From Paenisporosarcina sp. OV554 (GTDB lineage: Bacteria > Bacillota > Bacilli > Bacillales_A > Planococcaceae): a stretch of 40,597 nt of DNA. Shown in pieces: positions 7,536 through 17,498 of this stretch. The translations under genes were made by a program, and so were the position numbers. Location: positions 1 to 40,597 of the forward strand of contig NZ_QBUC01000029.1 of the NCBI RefSeq assembly GCF_003058165.1. Direction: 5' to 3'. How positions within the stretch are numbered: position 1 is the first letter of the stretch; each line of letters begins with the position of its first letter. Below the pieces are notes generated by a model. The model was not told the DNA's origin and ran no database searches. It saw only the letters and a list, made by a program, of their open reading frames with translations.

Positions 7536-8315
7536 ATGGAAGAAAGAGACATGACTACAGTTGATCATATTATTGAATTAAGAAAACGGCTGATGATAAT
7601 CGTCGTTTTCTTTGTTGTAGCAGTGGGAATCAGTTTTTTCTTAGCTGGACCCCTGATTGAATTTTTGCAAGTGAGCGAAGAAGCACGGGACTTAACATTA
7701 AATGCGTTTAAAATAACCGATCCATTTAAGATATTAATTTCCGTGATGATGGTTCTAGCAATTGTTATGACATCTCCACTAATACTCTACCAAGTATGGG
7801 CTTTTATCTCTCCAGGACTTTACAAGAAAGAGAGAACAGCAACACTCAGTTACATCCCGTTCATCTTTTTTCTATTTATTGCTGGAGTTGCATTTTCCTA
7901 TTATGTCGTATTCCCATTCGTCATACATTTTATGGCGGACTTAGCGACTGATTTGAACATTGAGCAAACGATTGGAATTAATGAATACTTTAGTTTTCTT
8001 TTCCAATTAACCATTCCATTTGGTTTTGTTTTTCAAATGCCTGTGGTATTACTTTTCCTAACACGATTAGGAATCATAACACCAATGTTATTAACGAAGT
8101 ATCGTAAATATATTTACCTTGTGTTAGTAGTGGTAGCCGATATCTTAACACCACCAGATATCATGTCACATGTGCTAGTTACGATTCCGCTTATCTTGCT
8201 TTTCGAATTCAGTATCATCGTAGCCAAAATAGGATACCGCAAATATTTAAAAGCAGAAGCTCTTCGACAAATAGAAGAAGCGAAGAGTCAAAACGAAAGC
8301 CTTCCACCGGAATAA
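7536..8315 (+). CDS. tatC: TatC, twin-arginine signal receptor
   Basis: TatC recognises twin-arginine signal peptides and organises TatA. The protein has the TatC layout: HIIELRKRL at the N-terminus, six hydrophobic segments, SPLILYQVWAFISPGLYKKE in the first loop, INEYFSFL in the middle and FQMPVVLLFLTRLG before the final helices. The start is 7536 (259 residues), with ATG 7551 (254 residues, behind GGAAGAAAGAG) as a realistic alternative. The terminator stem begins inside its last codons. The nearby EfeB carries a Tat signal and is a likely cargo. Confidence 0.94.
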   Translation: MEERDMTTVDHIIELRKRLMIIVVFFVVAVGISFFLAGPLIEFLQVSEEARDLTLNAFKITDPFKILISVMMVLAIVMTSPLILYQVWAFISPGLYKKERTATLSYIPFIFFLFIAGVAFSYYVVFPFVIHFMADLATDLNIEQTIGINEYFSFLFQLTIPFGFVFQMPVVLLFLTRLGIITPMLLTKYRKYIYLVLVVVADILTPPDIMSHVLVTIPLILLFEFSIIVAKIGYRKYLKAEALRQIEEAKSQNESLPPE

Positions 8316-8334
8316 TCGGTAGAAGGCTTTTTTT
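8299..8334 (+). terminator. Terminator after tatC
   Basis: GCCTTCCACCG pairs with TCGGTAGAAGGC and is followed by seven T. The upstream arm lies within the end of tatC. Confidence 0.88.
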
Positions 8335-8373
8335 GTACCTATTGATATTGGAAGTAACTGGCCTGTTGCGAGC

Positions 8374-8444
8374 GGGAATAAAGCATCCCCGGATGGGAAT
8401 AAACCAACCACGAAAAGGAATAAATGAATTCCAGTGGGAATAAA
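8374..8444. repeat. Imperfect 21-bp tandem repeat, unit core GGGAATAAA
   Basis: GGGAATAAA occurs at 8374, 8395 and 8436, and AGGAATAAA at 8416, with steps of 21, 21 and 20 bases; the intervening 12 bases vary freely. In one frame the units read GNKASPD, GNKPTTK, RNK. The array sits between two terminators, so it is probably little transcribed. It shares its period, but not its sequence, with the repeats at 21088 and 28622. Confidence 0.72.
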
Positions 8445-8455
8445 TCTGAAACCCA

Positions 8456-8488
8456 CAAAAAAACTCCCAATAATTATTTCATCGGGAG
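8456..8488 (-). terminator. Terminator of the CPBP protease gene
   Basis: CTCCCAAT and ATCGGGAG form an 8-bp stem (one G-U pair), and the minus strand continues into a seven-T tract. It lies 15 bases past the gene end. Confidence 0.82.
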
Positions 8489-8502
8489 AAAATCATATAA
8501 AT

Positions 8503-9234
8503 TTATTGTGAATTTGATAAGGTTTCTAAATACTTTTGATAACGTTCTATATTTTCCTTATTTAATTGGACCAATACGACAAATCCGTTCAATAACATAT
8601 GTGAAATGATTGAAGTCCAAATTCGTTTTGTTTTGTAATATAAAAAGGCGAATATAAATCCTGACACCGCATAGAGTAGTATGTGTGTAAAATCAAAATG
8701 GATGATAGCAAAAACTATCGCACTTACTGCCCCTGCAATAAAGAAGTTCGACTTTTGTACAAGCGATCCAAAAATCACACGTCGGAAAATGAGTTCTTCT
8801 AAAATGGGAGCAAAAATGGCAATCGATAATATAGCAACTGGAGCAGCGGCCGCTATTCTTACAAAAGTAGCTGTATTATCGGATCCTGGATCAATTCCAA
8901 GAGCACTTTCAATAAGTGCTGCAATAGATTGACCTATCAACACCATAAAGAATCCAAGAATTCCCCATCCAATCGATGCTGGGATGGAACTCTTTTTGCC
9001 TTTTAAGTTATTTAAGAACGATTTGTCTTTACGAATAATCGCAACACTTATAAGGGTTGCGACGGACATGCTAATGAAAATCCACCAACCACTGGCTAAA
9101 AGTTTAGCTTGCGCCTCTCCCATTCCTTCTTGGCTATTTAAAAAGCGGAAGATTAATGGGGCGAACAGAGCACCAGACAGTTGCATGATGACGTATGCGG
9201 TAATTAAATAAAATGCAGTTTTATTATTTTTCAT
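8503..9234 (-). CDS. CPBP family intramembrane glutamic endopeptidase (YdiL-like)
   Basis: This is a multi-pass membrane protease of the CPBP/Abi (Rce1-like) family. In the 243-residue protein the three family motifs are intact: EELIFR at 146-151, HFDFTH at 179-184 and HMLLN at 212-216, which supply the catalytic Glu and His residues. About seven to eight hydrophobic segments are visible. Start 9234 follows AAAGGA at a good distance; an in-frame ATG at 9255 is less well placed. It occupies the ydiL position of B. subtilis, between tatC and groES and facing away from groES. The substrate is unknown. Confidence 0.9.
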   Translation of the reverse strand: MKNNKTAFYLITAYVIMQLSGALFAPLIFRFLNSQEGMGEAQAKLLASGWWIFISMSVATLISVAIIRKDKSFLNNLKGKKSSIPASIGWGILGFFMVLIGQSIAALIESALGIDPGSDNTATFVRIAAAAPVAILSIAIFAPILEELIFRRVIFGSLVQKSNFFIAGAVSAIVFAIIHFDFTHILLYAVSGFIFAFLYYKTKRIWTSIISHMLLNGFVVLVQLNKENIERYQKYLETLSNSQ

Positions 9235-9327
9235 AGGTAAATATCCTTTCATCAAAAGAAGTTCTTTCTATATTGTATGGGTTTTCTGGCAACGTCGCAA
9301 AGAATACAAAAATATCAGTGTTCTTAC

Positions 9328-9356
9328 TTGCAAAAGTTCAGTCAATTCATTATGAT
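9328..9356 (+). promoter_or_regulatory. groESL promoter
   Basis: TTGCAA (9328-9333) and TATGAT (9351-9356) are spaced by exactly 17 bases and lie just ahead of the CIRCE element, as in the SigA-type groE promoters of Bacillales. Confidence 0.8.
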
Positions 9357-9366
9357 AAGAGTTGTG

Positions 9367-9393
9367 TTAGCACTCAAGAACAGAGAGTGCTAA
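9367..9393 (+). promoter_or_regulatory. CIRCE operator (HrcA binding site)
   Basis: A perfect TTAGCACTC-N9-GAGTGCTAA inverted repeat matches the CIRCE consensus without mismatch. HrcA bound here represses groESL until heat or misfolded protein occupies GroEL. Confidence 0.98.
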
Positions 9394-9430
9394 TAAAATA
9401 ATTACTACCATTCAAGGAGGTTGTTTTCAC

Positions 9431-9715
9431 TTGTTAAAACCATTAGGCGATCGTATCGTAATTGAATTAGTCGAGTCAGAAGAAAAATCAGCATTTGGTA
9501 TTGTACTACCAGACTCTGCTAAAGAAAAGCCACAAGAAGGTAAAGTACTTGCTGTTGGAACTGGTCGTGTACTTGAAAACGGCACGCGTGTAGAGTTAGA
9601 TGTGAAAGAAGGAGACAAAATCATTTTCTCTAAATACGCTGGTACTGAAGTGAAATATGAAGGTAATGAATTCTTAATTTTACGTGAAAACGATATTTTA
9701 GCAATTATAGGATAA
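9431..9715 (+). CDS. groES: GroES co-chaperonin
   Basis: GroES forms the seven-subunit lid of the GroEL folding chamber. The 94-residue protein opens [11 protein letters not shown], has the mobile-loop region around [17 protein letters not shown], and ends ENDILAIIG. It starts at a TTG codon, preceded by AAGGAGG at 9415-9421 with 9 bases spacing; no ATG is available in frame. It is 32 bases ahead of groEL and under the CIRCE promoter. Confidence 0.97.
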   Translation: MLKPLGDRIVIELVESEEKSAFGIVLPDSAKEKPQEGKVLAVGTGRVLENGTRVELDVKEGDKIIFSKYAGTEVKYEGNEFLILRENDILAIIG

Positions 9716-9747
9716 AAACTTAACTATATTTAAGGAGGATTTACTAA

Positions 9748-11376
<1,629 letters not shown>

Positions 11377-11429
11377 TCAGAACTTCTCTTATCTGAGAAG
11401 CTTTGCAGTTCTTTAATAAATTGTAATCC

Positions 11430-11470
11430 AAAAGACTACTTCTCATGAAAATGGGAGGTAGTCTTTTTTT
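11430..11470 (+). terminator. Terminator of groESL
   Basis: AAAGACTACTTCTCAT pairs with ATGGGAGGTAGTCTTT (G-U pairs included) around a GAAA loop, then a T tract. A shorter CTTCTC/GAGAAG hairpin lies ahead of it at about 11384-11401. Confidence 0.88.
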
Positions 11471-11617
11471 CTTCTTATAAATTTCGGATTTAAATGATAC
11501 TGACATGCATTTTCTACTTCTTACTGCGATAGGTTAAGTATTAGGTGAAAACCGAACGTAGTGACAATAGTAATCTTTCTTTTTCTTACAGTAAAAAATT
11601 GATATTGGAGGTTAAAG

Positions 11618-13429
11618 ATGCGACTTTTTTACACAGTCCGTTCCGGGGATACGCTGTATCAGATTGCGAGGCGATGGGAGCTGCCGGTTGAGTCTCTAAT
11701 AGCGGCAAACAATTTGGTAACACCTTTCACGATTTACGTAGGTCAGCAGCTTTCCATTCCTCCTGGTGTAGATGTCATCCGAGTAAAGCCAGGAGCTACA
11801 GTTTTTACAATTGCTCAATATTTCGGTGTCCCACAATCCGTTATTATCGATGCAAATAACCTTAATCCCCCATATATCATACAAGCTGGTCAACTATTGA
11901 AAGTTCCTCCAGGTATACCTTATTATGTTGTTCAACCCGGGGACACACTATTTCAAATCGCTAAACGATTTAATGTAATCACAAGTGGACTCAGTAATCC
12001 TGAGCTAATTCGGGAGGTGAACCAGCTTCCATCGAATACGATATTCCCTGGTTTAAAGTTAATTATTCCTTATGCTTCTCCCGGGGATCGAGGTTTAATT
12101 GCCTATACATCTAGCGCAGGGGGAGTTTATGATATCTGGTTATATAATCCTAGGAATGGTGAGAATGTACAATTAACAAACGGTTTAGGAGAATCCTTTT
12201 CGATTCCTTTTTGGTCACCGGACAGTAAAAGAATCGCCTTTGTAGGAAAAAATGAAATTCTTTATGTCATCCAACTAACTGAAGGCACAATTACACGTAT
12301 TGACCAATTTAGTGAAGGATTAGGCGTCTATTTAGATTGGTCACCGGACAGTCAAAAACTGGTGTATGCAAAACAGAATGATATCACTTTGTACAATGTA
12401 AACACATATCAAGTCCAGAAAATAAACCAAGCGAGTGCGACTGATGTCCAGTGGTTTCCGAGTGGCATAGAATTACTTTTCCAAGCTGCCGATGCGTCAG
12501 GGATGAGCCAGCTTTATCGTATTCAAACTGATGGAACTAATAAACAACAGATTACTCAAAACACTGGAAGTCGTTTTAATGATGTTCGTCTTTCCCCAAA
12601 TGGATCCCACGTGCTCTATACAACTCCTGGTGCTAGCATCTCCATTATTTACACCTTAGAAATTTCCACGGGTAACCTATTTGAAGTGAAGGGTGGACCG
12701 CTTGCTAAAAACTATTTTCCGGTATGGTCTCCTGACTCATCGACAATTGCATACAGTGCCACTGCTTTTGAAGATGTTGGATATTTCAATCAGATAAGAA
12801 CCACGGGAAGGCGAGGAGAGAACGATGTGACTAGAGCGATTTCAAATTGCTTTGCCACTCCAGTTACATGGTCTCCAGATGGCAGGAAAGTTGCCTATCT
12901 TTCGGACTGTAACAATGGAATAGCTAGTGAGATTTGGATGGTGGACTTATTTCATCCTGTTCCGATTCGATTAATAGAAGGAACACTCGTTACGTCTTTG
13001 CAATGGTCACCTAGTCCAAGTGTTCCAATGAAAAAAAATTACTCCAGCACTGTCTACAAAGTCCAATTTCAATACCCTTCTGATTGGGTAAGAGTTTCAG
13101 ACGAAAGATATGAAGGACCAGATGGCTTCTTTCAACTTTCAGCGATTTCCACTGCTGAACCAATTAACGAAATTTGCCACAACGAAGCGTTCCATCAACT
13201 ATTACCATACGGTGCTGAACCTCGTATCGTTCATGAGCAAATCCAACAACAAGAAGCATGTTCTATTTTGCCTTCAGAGGATCAACCCCCAGAAATGAGA
13301 GGTCAAGCCGCTCTAATCGTTAAATATCCAAAACCAATTCAAATTGAGGGAAGTACCTATAATTACTTTATCTTGTGGGTAGACAAGGAACATCTCAAGG
13401 AAATAAGTTCTACTCTTGTTTTCTTGTAA
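11618..13429 (+). CDS. LysM-repeat protein with TolB-like beta propeller
   Basis: The 603-residue protein begins directly with three LysM modules (about 4-48, 53-97, 103-150; for example VRSGDTLYQIARRW and VQPGDTLFQIAKRF). These bind N-acetylglucosamine polymers. A row of WD40/PD40-type blades follows, marked by FWSPDSKRIAF, LDWSPDSQKLVY, VRLSPNGSHVLY, PVWSPDSSTIAY and VTWSPDGRKVAY. A C-terminal domain starts near YKVQFQYPSDWVRV. There is no N-terminal signal peptide, which is typical of spore-coat or forespore LysM proteins such as SafA, so a spore-surface role is possible. It has TTGGAGGT ahead of ATG and stands alone between two terminators. Function is not established; the domains are clear. 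Confidence 0.85.
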   Translation: MRLFYTVRSGDTLYQIARRWELPVESLIAANNLVTPFTIYVGQQLSIPPGVDVIRVKPGATVFTIAQYFGVPQSVIIDANNLNPPYIIQAGQLLKVPPGIPYYVVQPGDTLFQIAKRFNVITSGLSNPELIREVNQLPSNTIFPGLKLIIPYASPGDRGLIAYTSSAGGVYDIWLYNPRNGENVQLTNGLGESFSIPFWSPDSKRIAFVGKNEILYVIQLTEGTITRIDQFSEGLGVYLDWSPDSQKLVYAKQNDITLYNVNTYQVQKINQASATDVQWFPSGIELLFQAADASGMSQLYRIQTDGTNKQQITQNTGSRFNDVRLSPNGSHVLYTTPGASISIIYTLEISTGNLFEVKGGPLAKNYFPVWSPDSSTIAYSATAFEDVGYFNQIRTTGRRGENDVTRAISNCFATPVTWSPDGRKVAYLSDCNNGIASEIWMVDLFHPVPIRLIEGTLVTSLQWSPSPSVPMKKNYSSTVYKVQFQYPSDWVRVSDERYEGPDGFFQLSAISTAEPINEICHNEAFHQLLPYGAEPRIVHEQIQQQEACSILPSEDQPPEMRGQAALIVKYPKPIQIEGSTYNYFILWVDKEHLKEISSTLVFL

Positions 13430-13452
13430 TGCCCATACAGTTTAAGATTCGA

Positions 13453-13501
13453 GAAGGTCTGTGCCAGTGTATCGAACTGATGACAGACCTTCCTATTTTT
13501 T
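13453..13501 (+). terminator. Terminator after the LysM/propeller gene
   Basis: AAGGTCTGT pairs perfectly with ACAGACCTT around a 20-base loop, followed by CCTATTTTTTTC. Confidence 0.8.
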
Positions 13502-13660
13502 TCATTATATCTATAGGAGAGGAATGAATTCTATCAAGTGTTAGCTACTAAGTCTCAAGTCTTAGATGGAAACACTTCCTAGGTCCATTTGAATGAATAA
13601 CAAATAGTCTATACTTTAAGTAACGTGGAAATGATTGTGTGTACAGAAAGGGTAGGACAT

Positions 13661-14395
13661 ATGGATGATTATACAAAGAAAGTAGAACAAGAACTGCTAA
13701 TTTGGAAGAAGAAAATGACAAAACAATCCAATCTTATAAGTCGAGTATCTAAGTCCGCACAGACGAAAATAAATGGTCTACTTCCAGAAAAGTTTCATAA
13801 TGTAATGACAGAAAGCATCAAAAACATGGTGAAAGCTACGTTAGTAGGCTCAAACATTACGACGAAAAAACGAACTCCAACAGAATTGAGCCTTTCTGAG
13901 CGAGACGAACTATTTAGAGAAAAGCTTTCTCTCTTCAGAAAAACGGCAACAATTGAAGGAGCGGGAACAGGAGCTGGTGGTATCCTTTTAGGAATTGCTG
14001 ATTTTCCTTTGCTATTATCCATTAAAATGAAGTTTCTATTTGAAGCCGCTGCTGTATATGGATTCGATACAAACGATCCCGAAGAACGACGCTTTATTCT
14101 GCATATTTTTCTGTTGGCCTTTTCAAGTGAGGAAAAACGAAAAGAAACATTGTTTACTATAGAAAACTGGGAGCAACAAAAAGTATTGATTGCTGATATG
14201 GACTGGCGGGAATTTCAACAAGAATATCGGGATTACATTGATTTAGTGAAGATGTTCCAAATGCTGCCCGGTATTGGAGCAGTAGTTGGAGCATTTGCCA
14301 ATTACAATCTTCTCGACCAATTAGGAGAAAGTGCAATGAATTCATACAGGTTACGTTTAATGCAAGATAAAGAAAAGGGAGCGGACACACGATGA
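13661..14395 (+). CDS. EcsC family protein
   Basis: This 244-residue protein belongs to the EcsC family, named after the third gene of the B. subtilis ecs locus; its biochemical role is unknown. The family core is visible as EGAGTGAGGILLGIADFPLL, followed by IKMKFLFEAAAVYGFD and PEERRFILHIFLLAFSS, and a second glycine-rich hydrophobic stretch near MLPGIGAVVGAFANYNLL. The start at 13661 follows AAAGGGTAGG; an upstream ATG at 13625 is poorly placed. It overlaps the next gene by 4 bases (ATGA), so the two are probably co-made. No ecsAB genes are nearby, so this is a stand-alone paralogue. Confidence 0.83.
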   Translation: MDDYTKKVEQELLIWKKKMTKQSNLISRVSKSAQTKINGLLPEKFHNVMTESIKNMVKATLVGSNITTKKRTPTELSLSERDELFREKLSLFRKTATIEGAGTGAGGILLGIADFPLLLSIKMKFLFEAAAVYGFDTNDPEERRFILHIFLLAFSSEEKRKETLFTIENWEQQKVLIADMDWREFQQEYRDYIDLVKMFQMLPGIGAVVGAFANYNLLDQLGESAMNSYRLRLMQDKEKGADTR

Positions 14396-15189
14396 TTTTG
14401 AAAAACAAACTCTTCATTTCATTAATCCTATTGATAGTGGTGGTAGGTGGCATGACATTCATGTTTAAAACAATGAATGTGATTGCCGAGAGCGACAATA
14501 AGACAGTTCAAGAAGATTCCTCATTTAAAAACATTGAAATTACAACAAACAATGCTGATGTGGTCATTGTACCAACCAAAAGCTCAGAAGCAACTGTTGA
14601 ATATACAGGTGCTAATAAAAAGAAGAAATACATTTTTAATGTAGATGTAAAAGGAGATACACTTTCCGTTCAACTGAAGCAGAAACGTCGATTTTTCTTT
14701 TCGTTTGGATTTCATTCGGGAGACTTGAAACTGGCAGTAAGTGTGCCAGAAAAACAATATAAAAACCTCCAAGTAAAGAGTGACAATGGACGTATCAGTG
14801 TAGAAAATTTACAGTCCGAAAGAGTTTTGCTTGAGACGGACAATGGCCAGATACATGTAAAGAAAGTGGAAGCCAAAACGGTTAATGTTGAAACCGATAA
14901 TGGCATGGTTGTTTTGGAGCATGTCAAAGGGGAAATTAAAGGGATTACCGATAATGGGCAAATCTCATTAATAACAAATAGTATTGACTGGCCAATTGAT
15001 TTATCAACAGATAACGGCAGCATCGAGGTTAAAACTGAATCTGAACCAGAAAATGCAAGGATTGACGCCAAAACGGATAATGGAAAAGTGGCCATCTTTG
15101 GTGATAGAGACAAAGATGTGACGTACGGAAAAGGGAAATATCTGATAAAGCTAAGAACAGATAATGGCCCAATAACTGTAACTAAATAA
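14392..15189 (+). CDS. DUF4097 beta-repeat membrane-anchored protein
   Basis: The 265-residue protein has an N-terminal hydrophobic segment (about 6-25) and then a repeated beta structure of the DUF4097 (putative adhesin/anti-sigma-associated) type. Seven SDNG/TDNG turns recur about every 20 residues: SDNGRISV, TDNGQIHV, TDNGMVVL, TDNGQISL, TDNGSIEV, TDNGKVAI and TDNGPITV. This predicts a right-handed beta-helix-like stack outside the cell. It overlaps the EcsC gene by 4 bases. The function of the domain is unknown; in other Bacillales it accompanies LiaG/PspC-type envelope-stress genes, so an envelope role is a fair inference. Confidence 0.83.
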   Translation: MILKNKLFISLILLIVVVGGMTFMFKTMNVIAESDNKTVQEDSSFKNIEITTNNADVVIVPTKSSEATVEYTGANKKKKYIFNVDVKGDTLSVQLKQKRRFFFSFGFHSGDLKLAVSVPEKQYKNLQVKSDNGRISVENLQSERVLLETDNGQIHVKKVEAKTVNVETDNGMVVLEHVKGEIKGITDNGQISLITNSIDWPIDLSTDNGSIEVKTESEPENARIDAKTDNGKVAIFGDRDKDVTYGKGKYLIKLRTDNGPITVTK

Positions 15190-15220
15190 GAAGGGTCATT
15201 TAATACCCAAGATTGCCGAG

Positions 15221-15254
15221 AACACGAAAATCCGCAGGGGTTTTCGTGTTTTTT
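15221..15254 (+). terminator. Terminator after the DUF4097 gene
   Basis: A perfect 10-bp stem AACACGAAAA with TTTTCGTGTT is followed by TTTT. Confidence 0.9.
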
Positions 15255-15307
15255 GTGTCAAATATGTATTCTGTAACGTTTCCTTCAGGATATTCCATAA
15301 ACTTCCC

Positions 15308-15340
15308 TTGACTTATCATTGATAATGATTATCATTATTA
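15308..15340 (+). promoter_or_regulatory. efe promoter with overlapping Fur box
   Basis: TTGACT (15308-15313) is the likely -35 and TATCAT (15330-15335) the -10, 16 bases apart. A perfect 7-1-7 inverted repeat TGATAAT-G-ATTATCA spans 15320-15334, matching the core of the Bacillus Fur box, and the wider 19-mer differs at only about two places. Fur with iron bound here would block RNA polymerase. Confidence 0.9.
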
Positions 15341-15372
15341 AAGTAGATAAACAACAAGAAAGAAGGATTAAC

Positions 15373-16218
15373 ATGAAAAAAATCGCGACATTCGTATCAT
15401 TCGTGCTACTTAGCACTTCATTAGTAGGCTGTTCAGAAAAAGAAGAAGCTACAACGACTCAAGCTATAACAGAAACGGTCGATTTACAAAAAGAAGTCGA
15501 TACATATAAAGAATTTGCGATTGATCAAATGGATCAATTTGTAATAGAGACAGAAAAATTTGTAGAAGCAGTGAAAGCTGGAAATATAGAAGAAGCGAAA
15601 GCTATCTATCCGTTAGCTCGCATGTATTTTGAGCGTTCAGAACCAATCGCAGAAAGCTTTGGTGATTTAGATCCACGCATTGATGCACGTCTTGCAGACC
15701 TTGAAGAAGAAGGAAAAGGCAAGGAAGATTGGTCTGGATACCATAAAATTGAATACGGCCTTTGGGTGGAAAACACAACAGAAGGTTACGCAGAAACTGC
15801 TGACCAACTATTAGCAGATGCAAAAGAATTACGTGCTCGTGTTGAGACAGTGGAAGTAACTCCTGACTTAATGATGACTGGAGCAGTCGATTTGTTGAAT
15901 GAAGTTTCTACTTCGAAAATCACTGGTGAGGAAGAAATTTATTCACACACAGATTTATATGATTTCAAAGCAAACATTGAAGGTGCGGAAGAGATTTTCC
16001 ATATCCTAGAGTCGAAAATAAAAGCAAAAGATGAAACTCTTGCGACGAACCTGCAAGCTAAATTCGATGCAGTAAATGAACTATTGGTGAAATACGAAAC
16101 TGGTGACAATGGTTTTGTTTCATATGAAGAGTTGACTTCGGAGGATACGAAATTGTTATCAGACGCTGTTAACCAGCTAGGCGAACCACTTAGTCAAATG
16201 GGCATAATAATGGAGTGA
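15373..16218 (+). CDS. efeO: EfeO/EfeM-type iron uptake lipoprotein
   Basis: This is the extracellular component of the EfeUOB ferrous/ferric iron uptake system. The 281-residue protein has a lipoprotein signal with lipobox LVGC (Cys20), then a peptidase-M75/EfeO-like helical domain with the metal-associated HxxE motif HKIE at 124-127. There is no N-terminal cupredoxin domain, so it is of the short EfeM type. ATG 15373 follows AGAAGGA; upstream ATGs at 15319 and 15325 lie within the Fur box. The end overlaps a possible GTG start of efeB. The B. subtilis equivalent is ywbM. Confidence 0.92.
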   Translation: MKKIATFVSFVLLSTSLVGCSEKEEATTTQAITETVDLQKEVDTYKEFAIDQMDQFVIETEKFVEAVKAGNIEEAKAIYPLARMYFERSEPIAESFGDLDPRIDARLADLEEEGKGKEDWSGYHKIEYGLWVENTTEGYAETADQLLADAKELRARVETVEVTPDLMMTGAVDLLNEVSTSKITGEEEIYSHTDLYDFKANIEGAEEIFHILESKIKAKDETLATNLQAKFDAVNELLVKYETGDNGFVSYEELTSEDTKLLSDAVNQLGEPLSQMGIIME

Positions 16219-16223
16219 GTAAA

Positions 16224-17498
16224 ATGACATCAAAAGATGAAAAGTGGTTGGAGAAGAAGATTTCAAGACGAGAAATGTTGAAAATTACAGGGGCAAGTGC
16301 AGCCGGAGTTGCTGTTCTTGCTTCAGGTATGGGTGGCGTGGCCAAAGCTATAGGCTTTGATATTTTTGAGGATGACACAACAGCTACAAATAAGATCTCA
16401 TTTTATGGAAAGCATCAGTCAGGTATTATGACGGATGCTCCTTCACATGTATACTTTGCATCGTTGAATGTGCTCGTCCAATCACAACAAGAGTTACAAG
16501 AATTGTTTGAAATGTGGACACCACTTGCTGTACGTTTGATGAACGGGGAGCAGTTCGAAGAACTTTCTAAAGGTGGATTTACACCACCTAAAGATACCGG
16601 AGAGTCCAAAGGATTGGATGCATCTAATCTAACGTTAACGTTCGGAGTAGGGCCATCTTTATTCGATAACAAGAAGTTAGGTCTCGGTTCGAAACGACCT
16701 GCTGAGCTGAAAGCGTTACCACATTTCCCTAAAGATCAAATTGATGAAAAATACGCAGGTGGAGATATATGTATTCAGGCCTGTGCTGATGACCCACAAG
16801 TCGCTTTTCATGCAGTTCGAAATTTAGTCCGTGCAGCATCAGGGAAAGTATCATTGAAATGGACGCAAACCGGATTCACTTCGACACCAAAGCATAAAAA
16901 CAAAAAAGAAACGCCACGAAACTTATTTGCATTTAAAGACGGTACAGTCAACCCAAGCCCCCAAAGTGCTTCTGACATGAAGGAAGTTGTGTGGGTTCAG
17001 CCGAATGAATCGAAAAGTTGGATGTCAAATGGAACCTATTTAGTCGTACGGAAAATCCAAATGCATTTAGAGACATGGGATCGAACCTCTCTTCAAGGAC
17101 AAGAAGCAACTTTTGGCAGACATCGCGATAGTGGTGCACCACTAGGGAGCAAGAAGGAATTTGATGAAGTGGATTTAAATGCAAAAGATGAAAAAGGAAA
17201 TCCTCACATTCCGGCTGATTCACATATGGCGCTCGCACGAAAAGTGAAGGATCGGATTATGAGAAGAGGATTCTCCTATTCAAGTGGCTTGATTGATGAA
17301 ACAGGTGCGTATGACGCGGGCTTGTTATTCATTTCATTCCAAAAACATCCTAAACAGTTTATTAACATTCAAAGCGCATTGGGACGTGCTGATATGCTAA
17401 ACGAATATATTACCCATCGAGGTAGCGGCGTCTTCGCTTGCTTCCCAGGTATACAAAAAGGGAGCTATATCGGTGAGCAACTTTTTAACATACTTTAA
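16224..17498 (+). CDS. efeB: EfeB, Tat-exported Dyp-type haem peroxidase
   Basis: EfeB oxidises ferrous iron (and may act on haem) at the cell surface. The 424-residue precursor has a twin-arginine signal: S14-R15-R16-E-M-L-K20, then a hydrophobic stretch to about residue 41. The DyP catalytic motif FKDG has Asp at 239; the proximal His is probably H334 in DSHMALA, followed by the Arg-rich IMRRGFSYSSG. ATG 16224 has GGAG 8 bases upstream; GTG 16215 would add three residues and overlap efeO. It overlaps efeU by 26 bases. B. subtilis YwbN (EfeB) is a known TatAyCy substrate. Confidence 0.94.
   Translation: MTSKDEKWLEKKISRREMLKITGASAAGVAVLASGMGGVAKAIGFDIFEDDTTATNKISFYGKHQSGIMTDAPSHVYFASLNVLVQSQQELQELFEMWTPLAVRLMNGEQFEELSKGGFTPPKDTGESKGLDASNLTLTFGVGPSLFDNKKLGLGSKRPAELKALPHFPKDQIDEKYAGGDICIQACADDPQVAFHAVRNLVRAASGKVSLKWTQTGFTSTPKHKNKKETPRNLFAFKDGTVNPSPQSASDMKEVVWVQPNESKSWMSNGTYLVVRKIQMHLETWDRTSLQGQEATFGRHRDSGAPLGSKKEFDEVDLNAKDEKGNPHIPADSHMALARKVKDRIMRRGFSYSSGLIDETGAYDAGLLFISFQKHPKQFINIQSALGRADMLNEYITHRGSGVFACFPGIQKGSYIGEQLFNIL

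Noticed and set aside
8374-8444. CRISPR array
   Set aside because: The conserved part is only 9 bases and the spacing is 21; CRISPR repeats are 23 bases or longer with larger spacers, and no cas genes are present. The same applies to the arrays at 21088 and 28622.
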